From: Chloroflexota bacterium
Lineage (GTDB): Bacteria > Chloroflexota > Anaerolineae > UBA4142
Direction: 5' to 3'
Length of the DNA: 23,538 bases
Assembly: GCA_016199405.1 (NCBI GenBank)
Contig: JACQGS010000115.1
Coordinates: 1 to 23,538 of the forward strand
The position numbers and the translations under genes are program-made. Under the pieces are notes generated by a model. It searched no databases, was not told the origin of the DNA, and saw only the letters and a program-made list of their open reading frames with translations. Each line of letters opens with the position of its first letter. Within the stretch, counting starts at the first letter, position 1. Shown piece by piece: positions 15,662 to 22,529 of this stretch.

Positions 15662-16180
15662 ATGCGCACACTCAAATTGCTCTGGAATTTTATCTGGCGC
15701 GGCGGGGCGTGGGGCACACTGTTCGGCGCGGTCGGTGGGACGGGCGTTGGCGCGTGGACTGGCGTCGCGTTGCTCGCGTTCGGCTTGACGCAAACGGAAA
15801 CCGCATTCACCTCCGCCGACATTGTGCGCGGCATTTTCGCAATGCTATTCTTCGCATTGATCGGTAGCGGCGTCGGTTCGCTCTTTGGATTGCCGACCGG
15901 ATTTTTTCTCGGAGTGCTCATCGGCGCGGTGACGCGCGCGTTCTTTTATCCGTTGCAAAACGCACCGCGTCATCGCGTTGTCGTCGCGAGCATCAGCGCG
16001 CTTCTCGGCGCGGTCGGCTCGCTCGTCGCATTCGCCGCGATTTTGCAATTTTACGCGCGGCGCGCGGTCTTTGCCGACTCGCTCATTTTCTTCGCCGTGC
16101 CCGCGCTCATCGCCGGTGCGTGCGCGGTGTTTATCGGCGGGCGCGTCGCGCGATGGTATGAGCATCAAAGCAACAAATAA
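15662..16180 (+). CDS. Small multi-span membrane protein of unknown function
   Basis: 172 aa from the ATG at 15662; an upstream in-frame ATG at 15551 is rejected because that stretch is antisense to the inhibitor gene and has no membrane character. Four hydrophobic segments are visible, roughly residues 15-40, 55-80, 110-135 and 140-160, rich in Gly and Ala (for example GTLFGAVGGTGVGAW and ALIGSGVGSLFGLPTGFFLG), with basic connecting loops. I do not recognise the family. The ribosome-binding site is weak (GGTGGA). No promoter of its own is apparent, so it may depend on read-through from the T-box. It lies 97 bases before valS and is probably cotranscribed. Confidence 0.72.
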   Translation: MRTLKLLWNFIWRGGAWGTLFGAVGGTGVGAWTGVALLAFGLTQTETAFTSADIVRGIFAMLFFALIGSGVGSLFGLPTGFFLGVLIGAVTRAFFYPLQNAPRHRVVVASISALLGAVGSLVAFAAILQFYARRAVFADSLIFFAVPALIAGACAVFIGGRVARWYEHQSNK

Positions 16181-16189
16181 TTCTTGATC

Positions 16190-16257
16190 CACCAAGGACA
16201 CGAAGGAACACGAATCTTTTGTTCTCTCTTCGTGATCTTCGTGTGCTTCGTGGACAC
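16190..16257 (+). repeat. Imperfect palindrome of the ACACGAAGGA family upstream of valS
   Basis: Left arm CCACCAAGGACACGAAGGAA onward (16190-16212), right arm CTTCGTGATCTTCGTGTGCT onward to TTCGTGG (16227-16255). Related A-rich units appear in the 3' end of valS (19008-19110). It fills nearly all of the 97-base spacer before valS and leaves only the ribosome-binding site. Confidence 0.75.
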
Positions 16258-16277
16258 TTTTCTTCCTGGAGGCACAA

Positions 16278-19121
16278 ATGTCCAACTCCGAAATGCCCAA
16301 AGCGTACGAACCCAAACACGTGGAGGAACGGCTCTACGAATGGTGGGAAAAACGCGGCTATTTCACGCCCAAGATTGATCGCAAAAAGAAACCGTTTGTC
16401 ATTTCGATTCCGCCGCCAAACGTGACCGGCGAATTGCATCACGGGCACGCGATGTTCGTCACGTTTGAAGATTTGATGATTCGCTGGCATCGCATGTTGG
16501 GCGACGCCGCGCTGTGGGTGCCGGGCAGCGATCACGCCGGCATCGCCACGCAAAACGTTGTGGAAAAAGCGTTGGAAAAAAACGGCACCCCGCGGCGCGC
16601 GCTTGGACGCGCGGCGTTTGTCGAGCGCGTGTGGGAATGGAAAGAAGAGTACGGCGGCATCATCAACATGCAGATTCGCCGGCTCGGTGCATCAACCGAT
16701 TGGACGCGCGAACGTTTTACGCTCGACGAAGGGCTGTCGCGCGCGGTGCGCGAAGCGTTCGTCCGCTTGTACGAAAAAAAGTTGATCTATCGCGGTCCGC
16801 GCTTGGTCAATTGGTGCCCACACGACGAATCCGCGATCAGCGATTTGGAAGTGGAGCACACGGATGAAAAGATAAAATTGTATTACGTGCGTTACCCGCT
16901 CGACGGCGCGCGCGATGAATTCATCACCGTCGCGACGACGCGTCCGGAAACGATGCTCGGCGACACCGGCATCGCGGTGCACCCGCGCGATAAGCGCTAC
17001 AAAAAACTGATCGGACGCACCGCGATTTTGCCGGTGCTGGACCGAAAAATTCCGATCCTTGCCGATACCGCGGTTCAACCGGAATTCGGCACCGGCGCGG
17101 TGAAGGTCACGCCGGCGCACGACCCCACCGATTTCGATATGGGCGCGCGGCATCATCTCCCGCAAATCAATATCCTGAATGCGAACGCGACGATCAACGA
17201 GAACGGCGGCGAATTCGCCGGCATGGATCGCTTCGCCGCGCGCAAAAAAATCGTGGCGCAACTCGAGCGCGACGGATTGCTCGATCACGTCGAGGATTAC
17301 GAAACGTCGATCGGGCGTTGCCAGCGCTGCCAGACCATCGTCGAGCCGTTGATTTCCACACAATGGTTCGTGAAGGCGAAAACACTCGCGCGCCCGGCGA
17401 TTCGCGCAGTGAAAACCGGCAAGATCAAAATCGTGCCGGCGCGCTTTAACAAGATCTATTTCCAATGGATGGACAATATTCGCGATTGGTGCATCAGCCG
17501 GCAGTTGTGGTGGGGACATCGCATCCCGGTGTGGTATTGCGACGACGGGCATCAAACCTGCGCGCGCACCGACCCGACTGAATGCGCGACGTGCGGATCG
17601 AAAAATATCCGGCAGGATGAAGACGTGCTCGATACGTGGTTCTCGTCCGCGCTGTGGCCCTTTTCGACGCTTGGCTGGCCCGATGAAACGGTTGACCTCG
17701 AATTCTTTTATCCAACCAGCGTGCTCGAAACCGGCTATGACATTTTGTTTTTCTGGGTCGCGCGGATGATTATGATGGGGCTTGAATTCACCGGGAAGAT
17801 TCCATTCGAGACCGTGTACTTGCACGGGATGATGCGGCACAAAGACGGAAGCAAGATCTCGAAAACAAATCCACAACCGGGCGATAACCCGCTCGATGTA
17901 ATCCGGGATTTCAGCGCGGACGCGTTGCGCTACACCATCGTCACGTCATCGTCACCTGGCGTGGATACGAAACTCGATTTGGAAAAGGTGGAGCAGGCGC
18001 GCAACTTTGGCAACAAGATTTGGAACATTGCGCGATTCATTCTTGGGAACCTGCCAGAAAATGGCGCGGGCGCGAATCTGCCCTCGTCACTTGTCACCCG
18101 TCACTTGACACTCTCAGACCGCTGGATTCTCTCGCGCTTGAACCGCCTCATCGCCAACGTCACGCGCGCGTACGGCAATTGGCAATTCGGCGAAGGGACG
18201 CGCCAGATTTACGAATTTCTCTGGGACGAGTTCGCCGATTGGTATATCGAGACGTCGAAAATCGTTTTGAGCGGCGACGACGCGGCGGCAAAAAGCCGGA
18301 CGCTCGGCGTGCTCGTGCACGCGCTCGATCAAGCGCTGCGGCTGTTGCATCCAGCGATGCCGTTCGTGACCGAAGAAGTATGGCAGAATTTGCGCGGCGC
18401 ACTCGCAGACGACGAAGCGAGCGGCGATTTCGCTGGACCCGATTCAGCGCGGGGCGATTTGCCGGACGCGCTCATCATCGCGCCGTGGCCCCGCGCGAAC
18501 AAGAAGATGCTCGACCCGCGCGCGGAAAAAGAATTCGCGGCGGTGATGGAAAGCATCCGCGCGATTCGCACCGCGCGCAACGAATTCAAGGTCGAAGCCG
18601 GCAAGAAAATTCCGGCGATCATTTCTGCCGGCAGCGCGCAGGCGTTGTACCATTCCCAGCGCGCCGTCATCGCCATGCTCGCACACCTCGACCCCACGCA
18701 GTTGCAAATCGAAAAGCAAGCCGCGCGCCCGGCGCACGCGCTCGCGCTCGTTGCCGGCAAAACCGAAATCTTTTTGCCATTCGAGGGCATGTTCGATGTC
18801 GCCAAAGAGAAAGCGCGGCTAAAAGGCGAAATAGAAAAAACGCGCGCGGACGTGGCGCGGCAGGAGCAATTGCTCGCGAGCGAATTTTCCAAGCGCGCGC
18901 CAAAAGAGGTCGTCGAGAAAACGCGCGAGCAACTCGCGGCAAATATCGAGCGGCTCGGCAAATTGGACGCGCAGTCGGCGAGTTTGGACGGCAGACCGAC
19001 GAAAGGGGAAACGAATACACGGGACGCGAAAGGCACGAAAAACACGAAACGCGCGAAAGCTGCCAAGAGCGCAAAGAAAAAAGTAAAGAGGATGCCAAAG
19101 AGCACAAAGAAGCGATCATGA
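16278..19121 (+). CDS. valS: Valine--tRNA ligase
   Basis: 947 aa, about 60 longer than typical bacterial ValRS. The ATG at 16278 has GGAGG at 16268-16272. Class I signatures: HHGH (54-57) in NVTGELHHGHAMF, and KISKT (526-530) in the KMSKS position. The CP1 editing domain is present (TTRPETMLGDTGIAVHP, GTGAVKVTPAHDPTDFD), and DVLDTWFSSALWPFSTLGWP is diagnostic of ValRS rather than IleRS. The anticodon-binding domain is followed by the usual C-terminal coiled coil (about residues 835-900). Two oddities: a repeat-derived stretch at residues 602-613 between the catalytic and anticodon-binding domains, and a Lys/Arg-rich tail of about 38 residues encoded by repeat-like DNA. It charges tRNA-Val. 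The T-box at 14862 is its probable regulator. Its TGA overlaps the next start (ATGA at 19118). Confidence 0.96.
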   Translation: MSNSEMPKAYEPKHVEERLYEWWEKRGYFTPKIDRKKKPFVISIPPPNVTGELHHGHAMFVTFEDLMIRWHRMLGDAALWVPGSDHAGIATQNVVEKALEKNGTPRRALGRAAFVERVWEWKEEYGGIINMQIRRLGASTDWTRERFTLDEGLSRAVREAFVRLYEKKLIYRGPRLVNWCPHDESAISDLEVEHTDEKIKLYYVRYPLDGARDEFITVATTRPETMLGDTGIAVHPRDKRYKKLIGRTAILPVLDRKIPILADTAVQPEFGTGAVKVTPAHDPTDFDMGARHHLPQINILNANATINENGGEFAGMDRFAARKKIVAQLERDGLLDHVEDYETSIGRCQRCQTIVEPLISTQWFVKAKTLARPAIRAVKTGKIKIVPARFNKIYFQWMDNIRDWCISRQLWWGHRIPVWYCDDGHQTCARTDPTECATCGSKNIRQDEDVLDTWFSSALWPFSTLGWPDETVDLEFFYPTSVLETGYDILFFWVARMIMMGLEFTGKIPFETVYLHGMMRHKDGSKISKTNPQPGDNPLDVIRDFSADALRYTIVTSSSPGVDTKLDLEKVEQARNFGNKIWNIARFILGNLPENGAGANLPSSLVTRHLTLSDRWILSRLNRLIANVTRAYGNWQFGEGTRQIYEFLWDEFADWYIETSKIVLSGDDAAAKSRTLGVLVHALDQALRLLHPAMPFVTEEVWQNLRGALADDEASGDFAGPDSARGDLPDALIIAPWPRANKKMLDPRAEKEFAAVMESIRAIRTARNEFKVEAGKKIPAIISAGSAQALYHSQRAVIAMLAHLDPTQLQIEKQAARPAHALALVAGKTEIFLPFEGMFDVAKEKARLKGEIEKTRADVARQEQLLASEFSKRAPKEVVEKTREQLAANIERLGKLDAQSASLDGRPTKGETNTRDAKGTKNTKRAKAAKSAKKKVKRMPKSTKKRS
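18081..18115 (+). repeat. Copy of an intergenic repeat embedded in frame in valS
   Basis: These 35 bases match 22171-22205, between two tRNA genes, at 29 of 35 positions without gaps. Here they encode about 12 residues including PSSLVTRHLTLS in the loop before the DRWILSRLN motif. Confidence 0.75.
19008..19110 (+). repeat. Repeat-like A-rich units encoding the ValRS tail
   Basis: Units such as CACGAAAGGCACGAAAAACA and CCAAGAGCGCAAAG / GCCAAAGAGCACAAAG run to the stop codon. They resemble the intergenic CACGAAGGA family (16190-16257) and translate to KGTKNTKRAKAAKSAKKKVK-type sequence beyond the normal coiled coil. Confidence 0.6.
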
Positions 19122-19816
19122 AATCATCGGCATACGCGTTGCTTGCGGTGGGGGCGTTTACAATCATCAACAGTATCATCGCTTGCGCCGCTGAACCGAC
19201 TGTACCGCTCCGTACGGCAACGCCTTTCCCTGCGACGCGCGTTGCAAACTCAACTGCGCCCACTCGCACAGCCATTGCAAGAGCCGCGCTCCAACCGGGA
19301 CTCGCCACCGGAACTCGGATTGCTCTGGCGGCGCAGATGCAGGTGGGCGTGACGATTATCTACGACGCGGAATATGTGCGGCTCGATTATCCCAACGGGG
19401 ATGTGCCAATCGAACGAGGGGCTTGCACGGATGTAGTGGTGCGCGCGTTCAGAGCAATCGGGATTGATTTGCAAGTGCGCGTGCATGAGGATATGCGGAG
19501 GAACTTCGCGTTGTATCCCAAGGATTGGGGAGCAACGCATCCCGATTCGAACATTGATCATCGCCGCGTGCAAAACTTGACCACCTATTTCGCGAGGATG
19601 GGAAAGCAATTGCGCGCGAACAATTCAGACGAGGCGTTCCTGCCCGGCGATGTGGTTGCCTGGCGTTTAGGCAGCTGGATGCAGCATATTGGAATCGTTT
19701 CGGCGGAGCAAGTGGCTGGCACCCGCCGAAATTATATGATCCACAACGTGGGTGCCGGCACGCAAAGAGAAGATGTGCTACACTCGTACGAAATCATAGG
19801 TCATTACCGATGGTAA
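19118..19816 (+). CDS. DUF1287 protein, NlpC/P60-like putative peptidase, likely lipoprotein
   Basis: 232 aa. The ATG at 19118 overlaps the valS TGA as ATGA, suggesting translational coupling; the frame stays open far upstream, but that part is only a valS shadow. The N-terminus MKSSAYALLAVGAFTIINSIIAC looks like a lipoprotein signal with Cys at the end of a loose lipobox. The body matches DUF1287: YDAEYVRLDYPNGDVP, RGACTDVVVRAFRAIG with Cys103, SNIDHRRVQNL, GDVVAWRLG and MQHIGIVS with His190. The Cys and later His fit an NlpC/P60-type papain-like dyad, so a cell-wall amidase or peptidase role is plausible but inferred. It sits between valS and rsmD in one run of genes. Confidence 0.88.
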   Translation: MKSSAYALLAVGAFTIINSIIACAAEPTVPLRTATPFPATRVANSTAPTRTAIARAALQPGLATGTRIALAAQMQVGVTIIYDAEYVRLDYPNGDVPIERGACTDVVVRAFRAIGIDLQVRVHEDMRRNFALYPKDWGATHPDSNIDHRRVQNLTTYFARMGKQLRANNSDEAFLPGDVVAWRLGSWMQHIGIVSAEQVAGTRRNYMIHNVGAGTQREDVLHSYEIIGHYRW

Positions 19817-19850
19817 CATCGAGAACCAATTTGAATGGCGGAGCAGCCGG

Positions 19851-20456
19851 ATGCGCGTAATCTCCGGCACAGCCAAAGGCCGCACGCTTAAATCGCCCGG
19901 CGCGGCAACGCGTCCGATCACCGACCGCGTCAAGGAAAATCTCTTCAACGTCCTCGGCGCGCGCGTTGAGGACGCGAACGTGCTGGATTTATTTGCGGGC
20001 GCGGGGAGCGTGGGCATCGAGGCGCTCTCGCGCGGCGCGCGGCGTTGCACGTTCGTCGAAAAAGATAATGCCGCGTTGCGCGCGATCAAAGAGAATTTGG
20101 AATTGACGCGGCTGAATGATCGCGCGCGCGTCGTGCGCGACGATGTGTTTCGGTTCATCCGACATTGGACGCCGGGCTTGGAACTTGGGACATGGGACTT
20201 GATTTACATCGCGCCGCCGCAGTACAAAGACCTCTGGGCGGAAACGCTGCGCGCGCTCGATGGACGCGGCATGCTCTCGCCACGCGGCATCCTCGTCGCG
20301 CAGATTTTTCCGAAAGAGTACCACGCGCTCGAGTTGGAGGAATTTGCGTTAGCCGATCAGCGGACGTACGGAAGCACAATGCTGTGCCTGTATAAAAACA
20401 AGAGTTCGCCCCAAGAATCAAAACTTGAACGCTACACGCCTTTGACCTATTCTTGA
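19851..20456 (+). CDS. rsmD: 16S rRNA (guanine(966)-N(2))-methyltransferase RsmD
   Basis: 201 aa. The ATG at 19851 has CGGAG at 19839-19843. The family opening MRVISGTAKGRTLKSPG and RPITDRVKENLFNVLG, and the SAM-binding motif VLDLFAGAGSVGIEALSRGA, are clear, followed by VEKD (ribose-binding acid). The usual D-P-P-Y/F catalytic motif reads I-A-P-P-Q-Y-K here, with Ala in place of Asp and a Gln before Tyr. I believe some Chloroflexota RsmD proteins share this, but I cannot confirm it. The preceding GLELGTWD is encoded by a GGGACTTGG-like repeat (20174-20201). It methylates G966 of 16S rRNA during 30S assembly. It is the last gene of the valS run, 34 bases after the DUF1287 gene, and is followed by a strong terminator. 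Confidence 0.9.
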   Translation: MRVISGTAKGRTLKSPGAATRPITDRVKENLFNVLGARVEDANVLDLFAGAGSVGIEALSRGARRCTFVEKDNAALRAIKENLELTRLNDRARVVRDDVFRFIRHWTPGLELGTWDLIYIAPPQYKDLWAETLRALDGRGMLSPRGILVAQIFPKEYHALELEEFALADQRTYGSTMLCLYKNKSSPQESKLERYTPLTYS

Positions 20457-20519
20457 CTTGGGGAAAATAGAATGCAGACAAATCAGCTCATGCGTGGCGC
20501 AAGTCCGCAGGTGTTGAAG

Positions 20520-20562
20520 CCTCTTGAATGCATGTTGGCATTCGGGAGGTTTTTTATTTTTT
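20520..20562 (+). terminator. Rho-independent terminator after rsmD
   Basis: CCTCTTGAATGC (20520-20531) pairs over all 12 positions (two G-U) with GCATTCGGGAGG (20538-20549), loop ATGTTG, then TTTTTTATTTTTT. The 5' arm motif GAATGC also occurs at 20470-20475, so an alternative fold is possible. Confidence 0.93.
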
Positions 20563-20584
20563 GCGCCCGCATAAGGAGGTCCCA

Positions 20585-21598
20585 ATGTCTGCTCACCGAG
20601 TCGTTGCATTTTCCATGCTGCTCCTCACAACGCTAGGCGCAGTGTTCATCGGATTATCTCGGTCAACATCGCCGGCAGAGACGATTGCCGCCTCGCCCCG
20701 CGCCCCCGCGGCAATCACGCAACTCACCCACGACCCCGCGAACGCGATCCGACCGGCATGGAGTCCCGATAATCGCCGGATCGCGTTCGAGTCAAATCGC
20801 GATGGTACGTTTCACCTTTATCTGATCAACGCCGACGGCAGTCACGAGTGCGCGTTGACCTCTGGTCCCAACGATGACCGGCATCCCGTTTGGACTCCCA
20901 ATGGCAAATTCATCTTGTATGATTCGTTCGATGGGATCCGCCAAGACATTTGGTCCGTCAATGTGGCGGATGGCAGCCGCAAGCAACTCACGCATTTGGA
21001 TGGCATGGCAGATTACGTTGCACCCAGTCCGGATGGTGAGCGCATTGCGTTCTACCTCTACAAGGACATGCGGCTCAACCTCTGGTCGGCGCGCGCCGAC
21101 GGAAGCGATGCAAAACCGTTAACCCTCGATCTCGCGGACGCAAGGCGCGACGAGCCGACGATGGCTTGGCATGAACCGGCTTGGAGTCCGGATAGTCAGT
21201 GGCTGGCTTTTACCGGCGGCGATGGTCGCTCCATCTGGATGATGCGCCACGATGGCAGTGATATGCAGCCCGTCATTGTTGACGACGAAGATAATCACTT
21301 TCCCTGGTTCTTGGCAGACGGGCGACTCGCGTTCATCACCGAGTACGTCCCACCCAGATATGGCGCGGCATGGACGAATGCCTGGGCGTATGATCTCCAG
21401 ACCGGACAGCGTACGTTATTGCAAGAGTTCATGTGTATGCAGGGTCCGGTGGACTGGAGTGCTGACAACTCCAAGATACTTTTCCACTCGCCCCGCGGCG
21501 GTCGCTTTGACATTTACCTGATTGAGCTGAACGCGCCGGGCGGCTTGGCGGCGCTGCAAGGCAATCTCGCGTCCGGTGAGCCCGATGAGGGTGAATGA
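20585..21598 (+). CDS. TolB-like (PD40) beta-propeller protein, exported
   Basis: 337 aa. AAGGAGGT at 20573-20580 sets the start at ATG 20585; an in-frame ATG at 20528 lies inside the terminator hairpin and is rejected. Residues 1-30 form a signal peptide or anchor (VVAFSMLLLTTLGAVFIGL). The body holds repeated PD40 units of the form PxWSPDxxxIAFxSxRDGxxxLYxINADG, seen at least five times (for example AWSPDNRRIAFES, VWTPNGKFILYDS, APSPDGERIAFY, AWSPDSQWLAFTG, DWSADNSKILFHS), giving a six- or seven-blade propeller like the C-terminal half of TolB. No peptidase domain is attached, so it is probably a ligand- or protein-binding propeller outside the membrane. Partner unknown. It follows the rsmD terminator and appears to be a separate unit. 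Confidence 0.85.
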   Translation: MSAHRVVAFSMLLLTTLGAVFIGLSRSTSPAETIAASPRAPAAITQLTHDPANAIRPAWSPDNRRIAFESNRDGTFHLYLINADGSHECALTSGPNDDRHPVWTPNGKFILYDSFDGIRQDIWSVNVADGSRKQLTHLDGMADYVAPSPDGERIAFYLYKDMRLNLWSARADGSDAKPLTLDLADARRDEPTMAWHEPAWSPDSQWLAFTGGDGRSIWMMRHDGSDMQPVIVDDEDNHFPWFLADGRLAFITEYVPPRYGAAWTNAWAYDLQTGQRTLLQEFMCMQGPVDWSADNSKILFHSPRGGRFDIYLIELNAPGGLAALQGNLASGEPDEGE

Positions 21599-21822
21599 CA
21601 AAAATTAGCAAATCCTCCCTGCGCCATTTGCGAACCTAAAATATTTTTTGCCGCTGCGGTCATCGGCGCGGTTGCCGATCATCGCCGGCGTGCAAAGCGC
21701 TCGACGACGCAACGCGAAAAACCTTACGATCTAATGCGACCCATCCGCATTGATCGCCACGGTCGCATTGTTTAGCGGGCGGGATTTACCGGCGCGCGTA
21801 TGCAGAACGGGCGGTACAAACT
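21599..21822. other. Spacer with one inverted repeat, no gene seen
   Basis: No convincing reading frame. AATGCGACC (21733-21741) and GGTCGCATT (21761-21769) form a 9-bp stem with a 19-base loop and only a short T-run after it; it could be a weak terminator for the propeller gene. Confidence 0.4.
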
Positions 21823-21851
21823 TTGACTAAAATCTGCCCCTTTGCTATACT
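21823..21851 (+). promoter_or_regulatory. Promoter of the tRNA cluster
   Basis: TTGACT (21823-21828), 17-base spacer, TATACT (21846-21851), ending 13 bases before the first tRNA. Confidence 0.85.
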
Positions 21852-21864
21852 GCCACGCGCAAGT

Positions 21865-21948
21865 GGAGGAGTGCCGGAGTGGACGATCGGCGCCGCCTTG
21901 AAAGCGGATGGGCGATGAGCCACGGAGGTTCGAATCCTTCCTCCTCCG
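21865..21948 (+). tRNA. tRNA-Ser(UGA)
   Basis: 84 bases. Acceptor GGAGGAG / CTCCTCC with discriminator G. Anticodon loop CTTGAAA (21897-21903) gives anticodon TGA. A long variable arm typical of class II tRNA-Ser is present, with T-arm GGAGG-TTCGAAT-CCTTC. CCA is not encoded. It reads UCA (and other UCN) codons. Confidence 0.93.
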
Positions 21949-21954
21949 TCGGCA

Positions 21955-22026
21955 ATTTCGGATTGCGGATTTCGGAATTCGGATTGAAAACCACAAATCC
22001 GCAATCCAATATTCGAAATCCGAAAT
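21955..22026 (+). repeat. Imperfect palindrome of the CGGATTGCGGATTT family between tRNAs
   Basis: Left arm ATTTCGGATTGCGGATTTCG onward (21955-21985), loop, right arm AATCCGCAATCCAATATTCG onward (21996-22026). It fills the spacer between the two tRNA-Ser genes. Confidence 0.85.
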
Positions 22027-22030
22027 AGAT

Positions 22031-22123
22031 GGAGGGGTCGCATAGCCCGGTCTAGTGCGCCCGCCTGCTAAGTGGGTCTAGGGGGTTATACCTCTAGCGC
22101 GGGTTCAAATCCCGCCCCCTCCG
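22031..22123 (+). tRNA. tRNA-Ser(GCU)
   Basis: 93 bases. Acceptor GGAGGGG / CCCCTCC with discriminator G. Anticodon arm CCCGC-CTGCTAA-GTGGG gives anticodon GCT (22067-22069). Long variable arm; T-arm GCGGG-TTCAAAT-CCCGC. CCA is not encoded. It reads AGC and AGU. Confidence 0.93.
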
Positions 22124-22139
22124 CTCAACGAATGTAACA

Positions 22140-22205
22140 AGTGGCGTGGGGCAAGTGGCAAGGAATTCTTCCCTTGTCACCTGTCCCCCGTCCCCTGACA
22201 CTTTC
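22140..22205 (+). repeat. Imperfect palindrome of the GTCACTTGTCACC family between tRNAs
   Basis: Left arm AGTGGCGTGGGGCAAGTGGC onward (22140-22163), right arm CCCTTGTCACCTGTCCCCCG onward (22171-22205). The right arm is the copy that matches the 35-base stretch inside valS at 18081-18115. Confidence 0.8.
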
Positions 22206-22210
22206 TTCCT

Positions 22211-22284
22211 CTCCCCGTAGCGCAATTGGATAGCGCGTAGCCCTGCGGAGGCTAAGGTTGCGAGTTCAACCCTCGCCGGGGAGA
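22211..22284 (+). tRNA. tRNA-Arg with unmodified-type GCG anticodon
   Basis: 74 bases. Acceptor CTCCCCG / CGGGGAG, discriminator A. D-arm GCGC-AATTGGATA-GCGC carries an A after GG (position 20, an arginine identity base). Anticodon arm TAGCC-CTGCGGA-GGCTA gives GCG (22245-22247). T-arm GCGAG-TTCAACC-CTCGC. CCA is not encoded. It decodes CGC and CGU. Confidence 0.93.
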
Positions 22285-22291
22285 CTCTTGG

Positions 22292-22329
22292 CTAGCGCGG
22301 AATAGTTCTTCTTCCGCGCTAGTTTTTTT
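22292..22329 (+). terminator. Terminator of the tRNA cluster
   Basis: Perfect 11-bp stem CTAGCGCGGAA / TTCCGCGCTAG followed by seven T, eight bases after tRNA-Arg. Confidence 0.94.
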
Positions 22330-22391
22330 GGCGGAGGTGCGTGGCGGGTTACAGTTCTCTGACAGAATCAAACATTCATCCAATTTGGCTT

Positions 22392-22397
22392 TATAAT
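22392..22397 (+). promoter_or_regulatory. Probable -10 of the riboswitch-controlled transcript
   Basis: A perfect TATAAT about 55 bases before the c-di-GMP aptamer. No good -35 is seen at the usual distance (CTGACA at 22359-22364 is too far), so either an activator is needed or the true -35 is weak. Confidence 0.5.
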
Positions 22398-22451
22398 AGT
22401 CACCGCATCAAAGCATTTCGTCGTTATCGATAAAACGATGGTGAATTGCGA

Positions 22452-22529
22452 GTGCGGAAGCAACGATCTCTGATCTAATTTTTTTGGACGCCGATAGGTC
22501 AGAGGGAGCCAGTGGCGTAACCGACCGCG
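22452..22529 (+). promoter_or_regulatory. Cyclic di-GMP-II riboswitch aptamer
   Basis: The conserved blocks of this class are present in order: GCGGAAGCAACGAT (22454-22467), TTGGACGCC (22484-22492), AGTGGCGTAACCGACCGC (22511-22528). P1 forms between TGCGG (22453-22457) and CCGCG (22525-22529). The pseudoknot pairs ACGCC (22488-22492) with GGCGT (22514-22518). The order and spacing match the well-known Clostridium acetobutylicum aptamer (GCGGAAACAATGAT ... TTGGGCACT ... AGTAGTGCAACCGACCG). It senses c-di-GMP. Its 3' strand is shared with the following terminator, so ligand binding should favour read-through into the surface-protein gene at 22571. Confidence 0.88.

Noticed and set aside
16692..17876. 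Minus-strand open frame of 394 codons opposite valS
   Set aside because: Shadow of a certain gene, with low-complexity Arg/His composition and no recognisable domain.
18020..19117. A long open frame upstream of the DUF1287 gene, apparently fused to it
   Set aside because: It is an alternative frame of valS, Arg-rich and without domains. The DUF1287 signal peptide begins at ATG 19118, which overlaps the valS stop.
21599..21822. Possible short gene after the TolB-like protein
   Set aside because: No frame with a plausible start and composition; only a weak inverted repeat is present.
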